64,000 nt of DNA from Aurantiacibacter aquimixticola (GTDB taxonomy: Bacteria > Pseudomonadota > Alphaproteobacteria > Sphingomonadales > Sphingomonadaceae), in assembly GCF_003605475.1 (NCBI RefSeq), contig NZ_RAHX01000001.1:434001-498000 (forward strand), given 5' to 3'. Every line of letters begins with the position of its first letter. Within the stretch, counting starts at the first letter, position 1. The position numbers and the translations under genes were made by a program. The notes below the pieces were generated by a model. It ran no database searches. It was not told the DNA's origin and was given only the letters and a program-made list of their open reading frames with translations. This document shows positions 33,174 through 41,814 of the stretch, in pieces.

Positions 33174-34310
33174 CTAGGTGCCGGATGACGCGTCCGCGTC
33201 GCTTTGCGCGTTCGAGATTGCATCGTGATATTCGGCGACGGCGCGTGTCGCTGCCTGCATCAGCGCCATCCGCTCCGGCGTTGGTTTGCGGGTCTCGCCG
33301 ATCATCACTGCAATCGCGTAGCTGCTGCCATCGGGCGCGGTGATCAGTCCGACATCGTTGTACCCCGATTGGCGTCCTTCGAAGAACTGGCCGGTCCCTG
33401 TCTTGTGCGCCACGCGCCAGCCATCGGGGGCACCGGCCTTGATCCGGCGCGGGCCGCTTTTCGTGCGCTCCAGGGTCGTCAGGAAATAGGCGGTCGCGGT
33501 TTCAGACAGCAATTCGCCGCGCGTCAGTTTGGCGAGAGCGCGCGCAATGGCGAGTGGCGTCGCGCCATCGACGGGGTTGGACAGATATCGCTCGAAAGCC
33601 GCCCGGCGCACGGAATCGGGCACCTGGTCGCGGGCATCGAAGAAGCCCTTCTGCGTGTAGGCGTAGCTCTGGCGCCATTCGACGCCGGCAATCTGGCTTT
33701 GCATCGCGCGCTCACCGGGGCCGAACCGAATCTGACCGAGGCCCTTGTCGACTATCGTCTGGCGGACAGCGTCGGGACCGCCCACAATGTTGAGCAGCGC
33801 ATCGTTGGCGGTGTTGTCGCTCTGCGTAATGGCGCGTTCGATCAGGTCGGCGACGTCGGTGGTCAATGATCCCGATCGCAGGATTTCCTTGCGGATCGGT
33901 TGGTAGAACACGGCAAGGTCGTCTCGGGTCAGTGTGACCTTGCGCGCAAGGTCGAGTTCGCCCTTGTCGATCTGGTCGAGCGCGGTCAGCGTCACCCAGG
34001 TCTTGCTGACGCTTTGCTGCGGGAAAAGCTGATCGGCTTCGTATCCGGTATGCCAGCCCGTCTGGACGTCGACGACGGCGAGCCCGACGGATCCACCGAA
34101 ATCGAGCGCGAGCCGGTCGATCTCGGCTGCCAACGCATCGCGGGCTTCGGAGACGGCGGGGTCGGCCTGCGCTTCGGCCTCGGCTTCGACGACTTCGTCA
34201 GGGACGTCGTCAGCCTGTTCCGTCGTCTCCGGCGGAGGAGGGACTTCCCCGGTGTCGCAAGCTGCGAGGGTGAGGGCGGTGAAAGGGATGAATGCGCGGA
34301 TCACATGCAT
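33174..34310 (-). CDS. Class A beta-lactamase-like serine hydrolase, predicted lipoprotein
   Basis: A 378-residue protein. A lipoprotein signal ends in LAAC (Cys18) followed by a long acidic Pro/Glu-rich linker to about residue 50. The class A fold shows S100-x-x-K103 (QQSVSKTW), S164-D165-N166 (QSDNTAND) and K303-T304-G305 (AHKTGTG), all conserved. The usual ExxLN motif of the omega loop is not seen; GPGERAMQSQ (E200) is the only candidate. It may be a poor beta-lactamase or a peptidoglycan-related hydrolase. Resistance cannot be claimed from the sequence. Confidence 0.85.
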   Translation of the reverse strand: MHVIRAFIPFTALTLAACDTGEVPPPPETTEQADDVPDEVVEAEAEAQADPAVSEARDALAAEIDRLALDFGGSVGLAVVDVQTGWHTGYEADQLFPQQSVSKTWVTLTALDQIDKGELDLARKVTLTRDDLAVFYQPIRKEILRSGSLTTDVADLIERAITQSDNTANDALLNIVGGPDAVRQTIVDKGLGQIRFGPGERAMQSQIAGVEWRQSYAYTQKGFFDARDQVPDSVRRAAFERYLSNPVDGATPLAIARALAKLTRGELLSETATAYFLTTLERTKSGPRRIKAGAPDGWRVAHKTGTGQFFEGRQSGYNDVGLITAPDGSSYAIAVMIGETRKPTPERMALMQAATRAVAEYHDAISNAQSDADASSGT

Positions 34311-34355
34311 TCAATGAGAGAGGGGCTGATATTATCCGAGAAATCGCGAGAAAAT

Positions 34356-35252
34356 TCAGCCCGCTCGCAATTCCTCGGCCAGCAAGCGAAATTCTTCGCC
34401 TCGCGGAGAATTGGGTCGCCATACGAGCGCAATCTCGCGGCTCGTGTTGCGACCCTTGAGCGGGCGAGCGACCACGTCGGTGTCGTGCAGAATACCCGCA
34501 TCGATGGCCATTTGCGGCAGCATGGTGAGGCCGAGGCCGTTATCGACCATTTGCACCAGCGTGTGCAGGCTGGTGCCGATCATCGTCGCGCTCGCACGCA
34601 ATTCGGGCCTGTTGCAGGCAGCAAGAGCGTGATCCTTCAGACAGTGACCGTCCTCCAGCATCAACAGTCGGCCCTCGTCGATCGAGGCCGGTGCGATTTC
34701 GGCAGGCGGATCGCGCGGATCGTCCTTCGGGAAGGCCACGCACAGATCGTCCTTGGCGATCGTCTCCTTCTCCACATCGCCGGTAGCGAAGGGCAAAGCG
34801 AGCAGCACGCAATCTGCACGACCGTGATGAAGCGACTCTATCGCGTGGTCGGACGTCTCTTCCCGCAGGAAGAGTTTGAGTTGCGGCCGTTCCTTGCGCA
34901 GGCGCGGCAGGATGCGCGGTAGCATGAACGGCGCGATGGTGGGGATCACGCTCATGCGCAGCTCGCCCGACAGCGGCTTGCCAGCGGCCTGCACCAGTTC
35001 GGAAAGCTCCTCCGCCTCGCGCAGCAGACGATGCGCCTTGTCGACCACGCTGTTGCCGAGCGGGGTGAAGCGGACCACCCGGCGGCTGCGCTCCACCAGC
35101 GTGACGCCCAGCAGCGATTCCAGCTCCCGGATCCCGGCAGACAAAGTGCTCTGCGAGACGTAGCTCGCCTCCGCCGCCCGGCCGAAATGGCCATGCTCAT
35201 GCAGCGCAACGAGATATTGCAACTGCTTAATGGTGGGGAGGTAGGTGGACAT
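34356..35252 (-). CDS. oxyR: OxyR-type LysR regulator of hydrogen peroxide response
   Basis: A 298-residue LysR-type transcription regulator. An N-terminal helix-turn-helix (FGRAAEASYVSQSTLSAGIRELE) is followed by a peroxide-sensing domain. The two redox cysteines that form the disulfide of OxyR are present at Cys204 and Cys213 in LEDGHCLKDHALAAC, with the E. coli spacing of eight residues. That makes this OxyR rather than a general LysR protein. It starts 1 bp-level close to rnd on the same strand (rnd starts upstream, ends at 35257), so both may share a transcript. Confidence 0.93.
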   Translation of the reverse strand: MSTYLPTIKQLQYLVALHEHGHFGRAAEASYVSQSTLSAGIRELESLLGVTLVERSRRVVRFTPLGNSVVDKAHRLLREAEELSELVQAAGKPLSGELRMSVIPTIAPFMLPRILPRLRKERPQLKLFLREETSDHAIESLHHGRADCVLLALPFATGDVEKETIAKDDLCVAFPKDDPRDPPAEIAPASIDEGRLLMLEDGHCLKDHALAACNRPELRASATMIGTSLHTLVQMVDNGLGLTMLPQMAIDAGILHDTDVVARPLKGRNTSREIALVWRPNSPRGEEFRLLAEELRAG

Positions 35253-35256
35253 TGCG

Positions 35257-36456
35257 CTACTTGCCGTGCGCCTCCGCCATGTCGGCGCGCACTTCGTCGA
35301 TATGCGCCATTTTCAGTCTGCCCTTCTCGACCGCAAAGGCGAGGCGGCCTTCGACCAGTTCGAGCGCGTCCTTGCCGAAGACTTCGTAGCGCCATCCTTC
35401 GAGCACGGGCAGCTTGCGCATGCCCGCCGCCAGCGCCTCCAACTCGTCGGAGCGCGTAAGCAGGCGGCTCGCCACGTCGATTTCGCGGGCGCGTATCTTG
35501 AGCAGCAGCTTGAGCAGGTCGGCGACCAGTGCGCCCTCCTTGCCGAGTGGCGCCCCGCGCTTCATCTTCTTCGGCATTTCGTCGTCGGGCAGAGGCTCTG
35601 CGTTCTTGAGGACACGCATCAGGCGCTTGCCGATATCGTTTTCCGCCCACGCCTTGGAAAGGCCTCGGACCTTGGCGAGATCGCCCTGCTTCTTGGGAGG
35701 ACTGCTGGCGAGATCGGCGAGAGTCTCGTCCCGCATGATCCGGCCACGCGGAATGTCCTTGCCTTGCGCTTCCTGTTCACGCCACGCAGCCAGAGCCTTC
35801 AGCCGCCCCAGCACCGTGGGATTGCGGCCCGGCGCGCGGATGCGTTTCCAGGCCTCTTCCAGCGCATTCTCGTAATTCGATGGATCGGCCAGCTTGTCCA
35901 TTTCGGCATTCAACCACGATCCACGCTCGGTCTTGATGAGCTTCTTCAGGATCTTCGGGAAGATCTTCGCCAGATATGTCACGTCGCCGATGGCATATTC
36001 GATCTGCCGGTCGGTCAACGGGCGGCGGCTCCAGTCGGTAAAGCGCGCGCCCTTGTCGATCGTCTTGTTGAGCCAGCTTTCGACCAGATTGGCGTAGCCG
36101 ATCTGCTCCGACTGGCTGATGGCCATCATCGCGATCTGCGTGTCGAAGATGGGGTAGGGCGTCTTGCCGGTGAAATTGTACACGATCTCCACGTCCTGCC
36201 CACCGGCATGGAAGATCTTCAGGATCTCGTCATTCTCTGTCAGCAAGTCCCAGAGCGGGGTGAGGTCGATACCGTCCGCCAGCGGATCGATGGCGGCAGC
36301 CTCTTCCTCATTGCCCACCTGCACCAGGCAGAGCAGCGGATAGTAGGTGTTCTCACGCATGAACTCGGTGTCGACGCACACGAAATCGTGCTGGGCGAGC
36401 CGTTTGCACAATGCGGCGAGCTCTTCGGTATCTGTAATGAGGGGATGAATTTCCAT
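35257..36456 (-). CDS. rnd: Ribonuclease D
   Basis: A 399-residue 3'-5' exoribonuclease for tRNA and other stable RNAs. The DEDDy exonuclease residues are visible: CVDTEFMRE, IFHAGGQDVEI, FDTQIAMM and YAIGDVTYL; two HRDC-like regions follow. I chose the ATG at 36456 (MEIHPLITD) with AAGAAGAGA upstream instead of the frame start at 36501. It lies four bases before oxyR on the same strand. Confidence 0.95.
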   Translation of the reverse strand: MEIHPLITDTEELAALCKRLAQHDFVCVDTEFMRENTYYPLLCLVQVGNEEEAAAIDPLADGIDLTPLWDLLTENDEILKIFHAGGQDVEIVYNFTGKTPYPIFDTQIAMMAISQSEQIGYANLVESWLNKTIDKGARFTDWSRRPLTDRQIEYAIGDVTYLAKIFPKILKKLIKTERGSWLNAEMDKLADPSNYENALEEAWKRIRAPGRNPTVLGRLKALAAWREQEAQGKDIPRGRIMRDETLADLASSPPKKQGDLAKVRGLSKAWAENDIGKRLMRVLKNAEPLPDDEMPKKMKRGAPLGKEGALVADLLKLLLKIRAREIDVASRLLTRSDELEALAAGMRKLPVLEGWRYEVFGKDALELVEGRLAFAVEKGRLKMAHIDEVRADMAEAHGK

Positions 36457-36529
36457 CGTCTCTTCTTCATGTCCGTTTGGCCGGTTCACCGACCTGCGCA
36501 CCTGCCTGCCAATCCTGACCCCGCCAATC

Positions 36530-36558
36530 TTGACAAAGCGCCATGCATACCCTGTTAG
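36530..36558 (+). promoter_or_regulatory. Candidate promoter for aspS
   Basis: A perfect -35 box TTGACA (36530-36535) is followed by a 17-base spacer and TGTTAG (36553-36558), a weak -10 box. It is 84 nt before the aspS start. Confidence 0.4.
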
Positions 36559-36641
36559 CGCGCGCGTAAGCGAAGTGACCTTGCGGACCGCACCGATGCG
36601 CGCCCCTAGAGCCTTAGCCCCCGAATTGGAAAGAGTCCCCC

Positions 36642-38501
36642 ATGCATGCCTATCGTACCCACAATTGTGCTCAACTGACGAAAGAAGCCGTCGGTGAAAG
36701 CGTCCGCCTGTCCGGCTGGGTTCATCGCAAGCGCGACCATGGCGGGGTGCTGTTCGTCGATTTGCGGGACCATTACGGCATTACGCAGGTCGTCGCGGAC
36801 GAGGATTCGCCCGCCTTGCAGACCCTCGATGCGCTGAAGCTGGAAAGCGTCATCACCATCGATGGCGAAGTGAAGGCGCGCGATGCCGAAGCGGTGAACC
36901 CGAACCTGCCGACCGGTGAGATCGAGGTGTTCGCCCGCGGCGTTACCGTCCAGAGCCATGCCGACGAGCTTCCGCTCATCGTCAACTCGGCCGAGGACTA
37001 CCCTGAGGAAACGCGCCTGAAATACCGCTTCGTCGATCTGCGGCGCGAGCGTGTGCATGCCAACATCATGCTGCGCAACCGGGTCATCACCAGCCTGCGC
37101 CGCCGGATGACCGACCAGGGATTCTCCGAATTCCAGACGCCGATTCTTGGCGCGTCCAGCCCGGAGGGTGCGCGCGACTATCTCGTGCCCAGCCGCCTGC
37201 ATCCCGGCACGTTCTACGCGCTTCCGCAGGCACCGCAGATGTTCAAGCAGCTGCTGATGGTCGCCGGTTTCGACCGCTATTTCCAGATCGCACCGTGCTT
37301 CCGCGACGAAGACTTGCGCGCCGATCGCAGCCCGGAATTCTACCAGCTCGATTTCGAGATGAGTTTCGTCACGCAAGAAGACGTGTTCAATGCCATCGAG
37401 CCGGTGCTGGCGGGCGTGTTCGAGGAGTTTGCCGACGGCAAGAGCGTCACCCCGGCGGGTGAATTCCCGCGCATCCCCTATGCCGAAACCATGCTGAAAT
37501 ACGGCACCGACAAGCCGGACCTGCGCAACCCGATCGTAATCGGGGACGTAACCGCGCATTTCGAAAAGTCCGGCTTCGGCATTTTCGAGAAGATCGTGGG
37601 CGGCGGCGGCGTGGTGCGCGCGATTCCCGCACCGAACACGAATGAGAAGAGCCGCAAGTTCTTTGACGAGATGAACGACTGGGCGCGCAAGGAAGGTTTC
37701 TCGGGCCTCGGCTACGTGACCCGCAAGCAGGGCGAGTTCGGCGGCCCGATCGCCAAGAACCACGGCCCGGAGAACATGCAGAAAATCTACGACGAGCTCG
37801 GCCTCGGCGAGAATGACGGCCTGTTCTTCGCAGCGGGCAAGGAAAAGGACGCGCTAAAGCTGGCGGGCGCCGCGCGCACCCGCGTCGGCGAGACCCTGCA
37901 GCTGATCGAGCAAGATTGCTTCAAGTTCTGCTGGATCGTCGATTTTCCGATGTTCGAATATGACGAGGAGCTGAAAAAGGTCGATTTCAGCCACAACCCC
38001 TTCTCCATGCCGCAGGGCGAGATGGAAGCGCTGGAGAGCCAGGATCCGCTGGAGATCAAGGCGTGGCAATACGACATCGTCTGCAACGGGTACGAGCTCA
38101 GCTCCGGCGCTATCCGAAATCACCGGCCGGATATCATGTACAAGGCGTTCGAGATCGCGGGCTATTCCAAGGAAGAGGTCGACGCGAATTTCTCGGGCAT
38201 GATCGAGGCATTCAAGCTGGGCGCGCCGCCGCATGGCGGTTCCGCACCGGGCATCGATCGCATCGTGATGCTGCTCGCCGACGAGCCGAACATCCGCGAA
38301 GTCATCGCCTTTCCGCTAAACCAGCGCGCGCAGGACCTGATGATGGGGGCGCCGTCGCCTGTCTCCAACGCGCAGCTGCGCGACGTGAACATTCGCCTTT
38401 CCGGTGAGGCGCTGGAAGCGCACAAGGCGGCAAGCGATGCGGAAAAGGCGAACGTCAACACGAATGCCGCGAAGCGGGACGCGCCGCCTCAGGAAGGCTG
38501 A
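36642..38501 (+). CDS. aspS: Aspartyl-tRNA synthetase
   Basis: AspRS (619 aa) of the bacterial class II type with the extra GAD domain. It has an N-terminal anticodon-binding OB fold ([26 protein letters not shown]), motif 2 ([19 protein letters not shown]), the GAD insertion (about residues 300-420) and motif 3 ([16 protein letters not shown]). Near normal length with a slightly extended basic C-terminal tail ([14 protein letters not shown]). Whether it also charges tRNA-Asn cannot be told here. Single-gene unit between a candidate promoter and the terminator at 38513. Confidence 0.97.
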   Translation: MHAYRTHNCAQLTKEAVGESVRLSGWVHRKRDHGGVLFVDLRDHYGITQVVADEDSPALQTLDALKLESVITIDGEVKARDAEAVNPNLPTGEIEVFARGVTVQSHADELPLIVNSAEDYPEETRLKYRFVDLRRERVHANIMLRNRVITSLRRRMTDQGFSEFQTPILGASSPEGARDYLVPSRLHPGTFYALPQAPQMFKQLLMVAGFDRYFQIAPCFRDEDLRADRSPEFYQLDFEMSFVTQEDVFNAIEPVLAGVFEEFADGKSVTPAGEFPRIPYAETMLKYGTDKPDLRNPIVIGDVTAHFEKSGFGIFEKIVGGGGVVRAIPAPNTNEKSRKFFDEMNDWARKEGFSGLGYVTRKQGEFGGPIAKNHGPENMQKIYDELGLGENDGLFFAAGKEKDALKLAGAARTRVGETLQLIEQDCFKFCWIVDFPMFEYDEELKKVDFSHNPFSMPQGEMEALESQDPLEIKAWQYDIVCNGYELSSGAIRNHRPDIMYKAFEIAGYSKEEVDANFSGMIEAFKLGAPPHGGSAPGIDRIVMLLADEPNIREVIAFPLNQRAQDLMMGAPSPVSNAQLRDVNIRLSGEALEAHKAASDAEKANVNTNAAKRDAPPQEG

Positions 38502-38508
38502 CCGCAAG

Positions 38509-38542
38509 AAAAAGGGCGCGGCTCCCGAAAGAACCGCGCCCT
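38509..38542 (-). terminator. Rho-independent terminator at the convergent end of aspS and the four-helix-bundle gene
   Basis: AGGGCGCGG (38513-38521) pairs with CCGCGCCCT (38534-38542) around a 12-base loop. On the minus strand the stem is followed by TTTTTCTTG, so it is best for the minus-strand gene at 38567, and could also serve aspS as a hairpin. Confidence 0.85.
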
Positions 38543-38566
38543 CTATGCGACGATTGCGCTGGGCAA

Positions 38567-39001
38567 TCAGTCGTATTGCTTGGAAATCATGTCGCCGAAC
38601 TGTTCACCTTCGCTGATTTCGGCATAGCACTGCTGCACGACCGAGCGCGACTGCGGATCGAGATCGTCGTCTTCGAGCGCGCTTTCGAACTTGCCCTTGA
38701 GATAGTCTTCACCTTCCTCGACGCGCTCTGCGGCGGCTTCGTCGCCATTCTCGAACGCATCGGTAATGCTCATCCACATCTGATGCGCTTCGCCGGTCAT
38801 CGTGCCTTTAGTGACGAGTTCGCCACCCTGGCGCGCGATTTCAGCGTTCATCTGCTGAACGGTTTGCTCACGCTGCTGCGCGCGTTGCTGGAGCGCCTGC
38901 TTGAGCTGCGGGCTTTCGGCTTTCTCGGCGGCCTTGCGATAGCCTTCGACAGAGTCGAACGCCGTGTCGGTGAGCGTCTTGAGAACGGTGTTGGCGGACA
39001 T
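38567..39001 (-). CDS. PA2169-type four-helix-bundle protein (DUF2383)
   Basis: A 144-residue all-helical, Gln/Glu-rich protein of the ferritin-like PA2169 family. It shows LTDTAFDSVEGYRKAAEKAE, the tandem helices QQRAQQREQTVQQM, DAFENGDEAAAERVEEGEDYLKGKFESAL and a C-terminal QCYAEISEGE. Members are usually small stress-related cytoplasmic proteins with no known reaction. A weak EcfG-like promoter (GGATA-N16-CGTT) can be drawn upstream, but I do not count it. Confidence 0.85.
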   Translation of the reverse strand: MSANTVLKTLTDTAFDSVEGYRKAAEKAESPQLKQALQQRAQQREQTVQQMNAEIARQGGELVTKGTMTGEAHQMWMSITDAFENGDEAAAERVEEGEDYLKGKFESALEDDDLDPQSRSVVQQCYAEISEGEQFGDMISKQYD

Positions 39002-39175
39002 ATGAAATCTCCTGTTTTCAGCATGTTACTCCACCAACGGCTGTGAACATGGTTATATCCCCAACCCGGCTCTCGCACGGCACGCATCGTCGATCCGGTG
39101 TCGCCACTTGCGCTGTGGCTCTGCGTTCATTAGGGCGAAAGGGAATTTGCAACACCCCAAGGAAAGAGGGATTAC

Positions 39176-39412
39176 ATGAGCGATACTGCCGCACGCGTGA
39201 AGAAGATCGTTGTCGAGCACCTCGGCGTCGAGGAAGACAAGGTCACGCCGGACGCCAGCTTCATCGACGATCTGGGCGCGGACAGCCTTGACATCGTTGA
39301 ACTCGTCATGGCCTTCGAAGAAGAATTCGGCGTCGAAATCCCCGACGATGCGGCGGAAAAGATCAATACGGTCGGCGACGCCAATAAGTATATCGAAGAG
39401 CACACCTCTTAA
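39176..39412 (+). CDS. acpP: Acyl carrier protein
   Basis: ACP (78 aa) carries acyl chains in fatty-acid synthesis. The phosphopantetheine attachment Ser is in [20 protein letters not shown], exactly family-like, and the fold ends with EEHTS. Upstream GGAAAGAGGG is a good ribosome binding site. fabF follows 100 nt on, with a hairpin between them. Confidence 0.98.
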   Translation: MSDTAARVKKIVVEHLGVEEDKVTPDASFIDDLGADSLDIVELVMAFEEEFGVEIPDDAAEKINTVGDANKYIEEHTS

Positions 39413-39463
39413 AATCAGACCTGCCTCGTTCGCGAAGGTATCCCCCGACGCGGACGGGGTCAC

Positions 39464-39494
39464 AAGGGCTCGGCCGGCAAGGCTGGGCCTTTTG
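39464..39494 (+). terminator. Hairpin terminator or attenuator between acpP and fabF
   Basis: 39464-39475 pairs with 39481-39491 (eleven pairs, one bulge, two G-T pairs) with a 5-base loop, and is followed by TTTTG. It would make more ACP than FabF mRNA from a shared promoter. Confidence 0.55.
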
Positions 39495-39512
39495 TAATTG
39501 TGGAGAGAAGAT

Positions 39513-40775
39513 ATGCGGCGCGTTGTCGTAACCGGTCTCGGCCTCGTGACTCCCTTAGGCGGCGATGTCGAAACGAGCTGGAAGAATCTGATCGCGGGCG
39601 AAAGCGGTATCGGGTCCATCACCAGGTTCGATGCCTCGGACCAGAAATGCACGATCGCGGGCGAAGTGAAGCCTGCCGATCACGAATGGGGCTTCGATGC
39701 CGACAAACGCGTGGATCACAAGATCCAGCGGCAGGTGGACCCATTCATCGTCTACGGAATCGATGCAGCCGGGCAGGCGCTCGAGGATGCGGGCCTTACC
39801 GAAATGACCGAAGAGCAGAAGCTGCGCGCCGGTTGCTCCATCGGTTCCGGCATCGGCGGACTGCCGGGTATCGAGGAGGAGTCGCTCAATCTCGCCAATC
39901 GCGGGCCGGGCCGCGTGTCTCCGCATTTCGTCCACGGCCGCCTCATCAATCTGATCAGCGGGCAGGTCAGCATCAAATATGGTCTGATGGGCCCCAACCA
40001 CGCGGTCGTCACCGCATGCTCTACAGGCGCGCATTCGATCGGCGACGCGGCGCGCATGATCAAGGACGACGATGCCGATATCATGCTGGCGGGTGGCGCG
40101 GAAGCGACCATCTGTCCGATCGGCATTGCCGGCTTCGCCCAGGCCCGCGCGCTCAACACCGGCTTCAACGACCGCCCGGCCGAGGCCAGCCGTCCCTACG
40201 ACAAGGACCGCGAAGGCTTCGTCATGGGCGAAGGCGCGGGCGTCGTCGTGCTGGAAGAATACGAACACGCAAAGGCACGCGGCGCGACGATCTACGCAGA
40301 GGTGGTCGGCTATGGCCTTTCCGGCGATGCCTATCACGTCACAGCGCCGCATCCGGAGGGGAAGGGCGCGGAAAACGCGATGCGCATGGCGATCCGCAAA
40401 GCCGGGCTGGAACCGTCGGACATCGACTATGTCAACGCCCACGGCACCAGCACCATGGCCGACACCATCGAACTCGCCGCGGTGAAGCGCGTGCTCGGCG
40501 ACGATCTGGGCGGCGCGAGCATGAGCAGCACCAAGTCCGCCATTGGCCATTTGCTCGGCGGGGCGGGCGCGGTGGAAAGTATCTTCTGCATCCTCGCCAT
40601 GCGCGATCAGATCGTGCCGCCCACGCTCAACCTGCACAATCCGGACGAGGGCACCGAAGGCGTCGATCTCGTTCCGCTCACCGCGAAAGAGCGGAAAGTG
40701 AACGCAGTTCTCAACAACAGCTTCGGTTTCGGTGGCACCAATGCCTCGCTGGTGATGAAGCGGGTCGAGGACTGA
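39513..40775 (+). CDS. fabF: 3-oxoacyl-[acyl-carrier-protein] synthase II
   Basis: FabF (420 aa) extends acyl-ACP with malonyl-ACP. The catalytic triad is visible: Cys in VVTACSTGAHSIG, His in NAHGTSTMADTIE and His in SAIGHLLGGAGA; NNSFGFGGTNASLV closes the protein. The ATG at 39513 (MRRVVVTG) with GGAGAGAAG upstream is preferred over 39498. mltG starts 1 nt after its stop. Confidence 0.97.
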   Translation: MRRVVVTGLGLVTPLGGDVETSWKNLIAGESGIGSITRFDASDQKCTIAGEVKPADHEWGFDADKRVDHKIQRQVDPFIVYGIDAAGQALEDAGLTEMTEEQKLRAGCSIGSGIGGLPGIEEESLNLANRGPGRVSPHFVHGRLINLISGQVSIKYGLMGPNHAVVTACSTGAHSIGDAARMIKDDDADIMLAGGAEATICPIGIAGFAQARALNTGFNDRPAEASRPYDKDREGFVMGEGAGVVVLEEYEHAKARGATIYAEVVGYGLSGDAYHVTAPHPEGKGAENAMRMAIRKAGLEPSDIDYVNAHGTSTMADTIELAAVKRVLGDDLGGASMSSTKSAIGHLLGGAGAVESIFCILAMRDQIVPPTLNLHNPDEGTEGVDLVPLTAKERKVNAVLNNSFGFGGTNASLVMKRVED

Positions 40776-40776
40776 T

Positions 40777-41748
40777 ATGAAAAGATTGCTCGCGGCTTTT
40801 GTCGCGCTGGGTGTCCTGGCCGTGGTGGCGGTCGGCGGCTGGTTCGCTGCGGGCTGGTATGGCAGTTCCGAAGTGGAGGAAGAAACCGCCTTCATCGTGC
40901 CGAGCGGCTCCTCACTGACTTCCGTTGCGAAGAAGCTGCAGGAAGAGGGCCATATCGTCTCCTCCGACGGTTTCCTGCTGCGGGCAAAGGTGCTTGGCGG
41001 CAGCGACCCGATCAAGGCGGGCGAATTTCTGCTGCCCAAGGGCGCGAGCCCGTCGAAAATCCTCGACACTTTCCAGCATGGCGACGTCATTCGCCGCTTC
41101 GTGACGATTCCGGAAGGCACGCCCTCGGTGATCGTGCACGATATCTTGATGGCGGAAGACCTGCTGGTCGGCGAAATTCCGGTGCCGGAGGAAGGCTCCG
41201 TCCTTCCCGAAAGCTACGATTTCGAACGCGGGGAGGAGCGCATTGCCGTGCTCGCCCGGATGCGCCGGGCAATGGATGAGACGCTGGCCGAACTCTGGCC
41301 GCAGCGAAGCCAGAATACCGTTGTCAGCAGCCCGGAAGAAGCCGTCGTGCTCGCCAGCATTGTCGAGAAGGAAACCGGCGTCCCCGAAGAGCGACGCATG
41401 GTCGCCGGCCTGTATTCCAATCGCGTGCGGCAAGGCATCATGCTGCAGGCCGATCCGACGATCATTTATCCGATCACTCGCGGTCGTCCGCTCGGCCGCC
41501 GCATTCGCCAGTCGGAGATCCAAGCCATCAACGACTACAACACCTACTCCATGGTCGGCCTGCCGCGCGGCCCGATAACCAATCCCGGTCGCGCGAGTAT
41601 CGAGGCGGTGCTCAACCCGGCGGATACGGATGCGATCTACATGGTGGCGGACGGCAGTGGCGGCCATGAGTTCAACACCACGCTACAAGGCCACAACGAG
41701 GCGGTCGAGCGATGGTTCGCGCTGCGCCGAGAGCGCGGAGAGATGTGA
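40777..41748 (+). CDS. mltG: Endolytic murein transglycosylase MltG
   Basis: A 323-residue membrane-anchored enzyme that cuts nascent peptidoglycan strands. One N-terminal membrane segment (LLAAFVALGVLAVVAVGGWFAAG) is followed by a LysM-like region and the YceG catalytic core: ASIVEKETGVPEERRMVAGLY with the active Glu, MLQADPTIIYPI and GLPRGPITNPG. acpP-fabF-mltG is a well-known order. Confidence 0.96.
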   Translation: MKRLLAAFVALGVLAVVAVGGWFAAGWYGSSEVEEETAFIVPSGSSLTSVAKKLQEEGHIVSSDGFLLRAKVLGGSDPIKAGEFLLPKGASPSKILDTFQHGDVIRRFVTIPEGTPSVIVHDILMAEDLLVGEIPVPEEGSVLPESYDFERGEERIAVLARMRRAMDETLAELWPQRSQNTVVSSPEEAVVLASIVEKETGVPEERRMVAGLYSNRVRQGIMLQADPTIIYPITRGRPLGRRIRQSEIQAINDYNTYSMVGLPRGPITNPGRASIEAVLNPADTDAIYMVADGSGGHEFNTTLQGHNEAVERWFALRRERGEM

Positions 41749-41814
41749 AGCTTTTCGCTCCGCCAGAGCGCAATGGATTGAGAAATCACGGCGGCGGTCC
41801 TATTTTGTTCCGCT

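Noticed and set aside
39036..39060. EcfG-like site (GGATA-N16-CGTT) upstream of the four-helix-bundle gene on the minus strand
   Set aside because: Only the -10 part fits; the -35 part differs from GGAAC in two bases.
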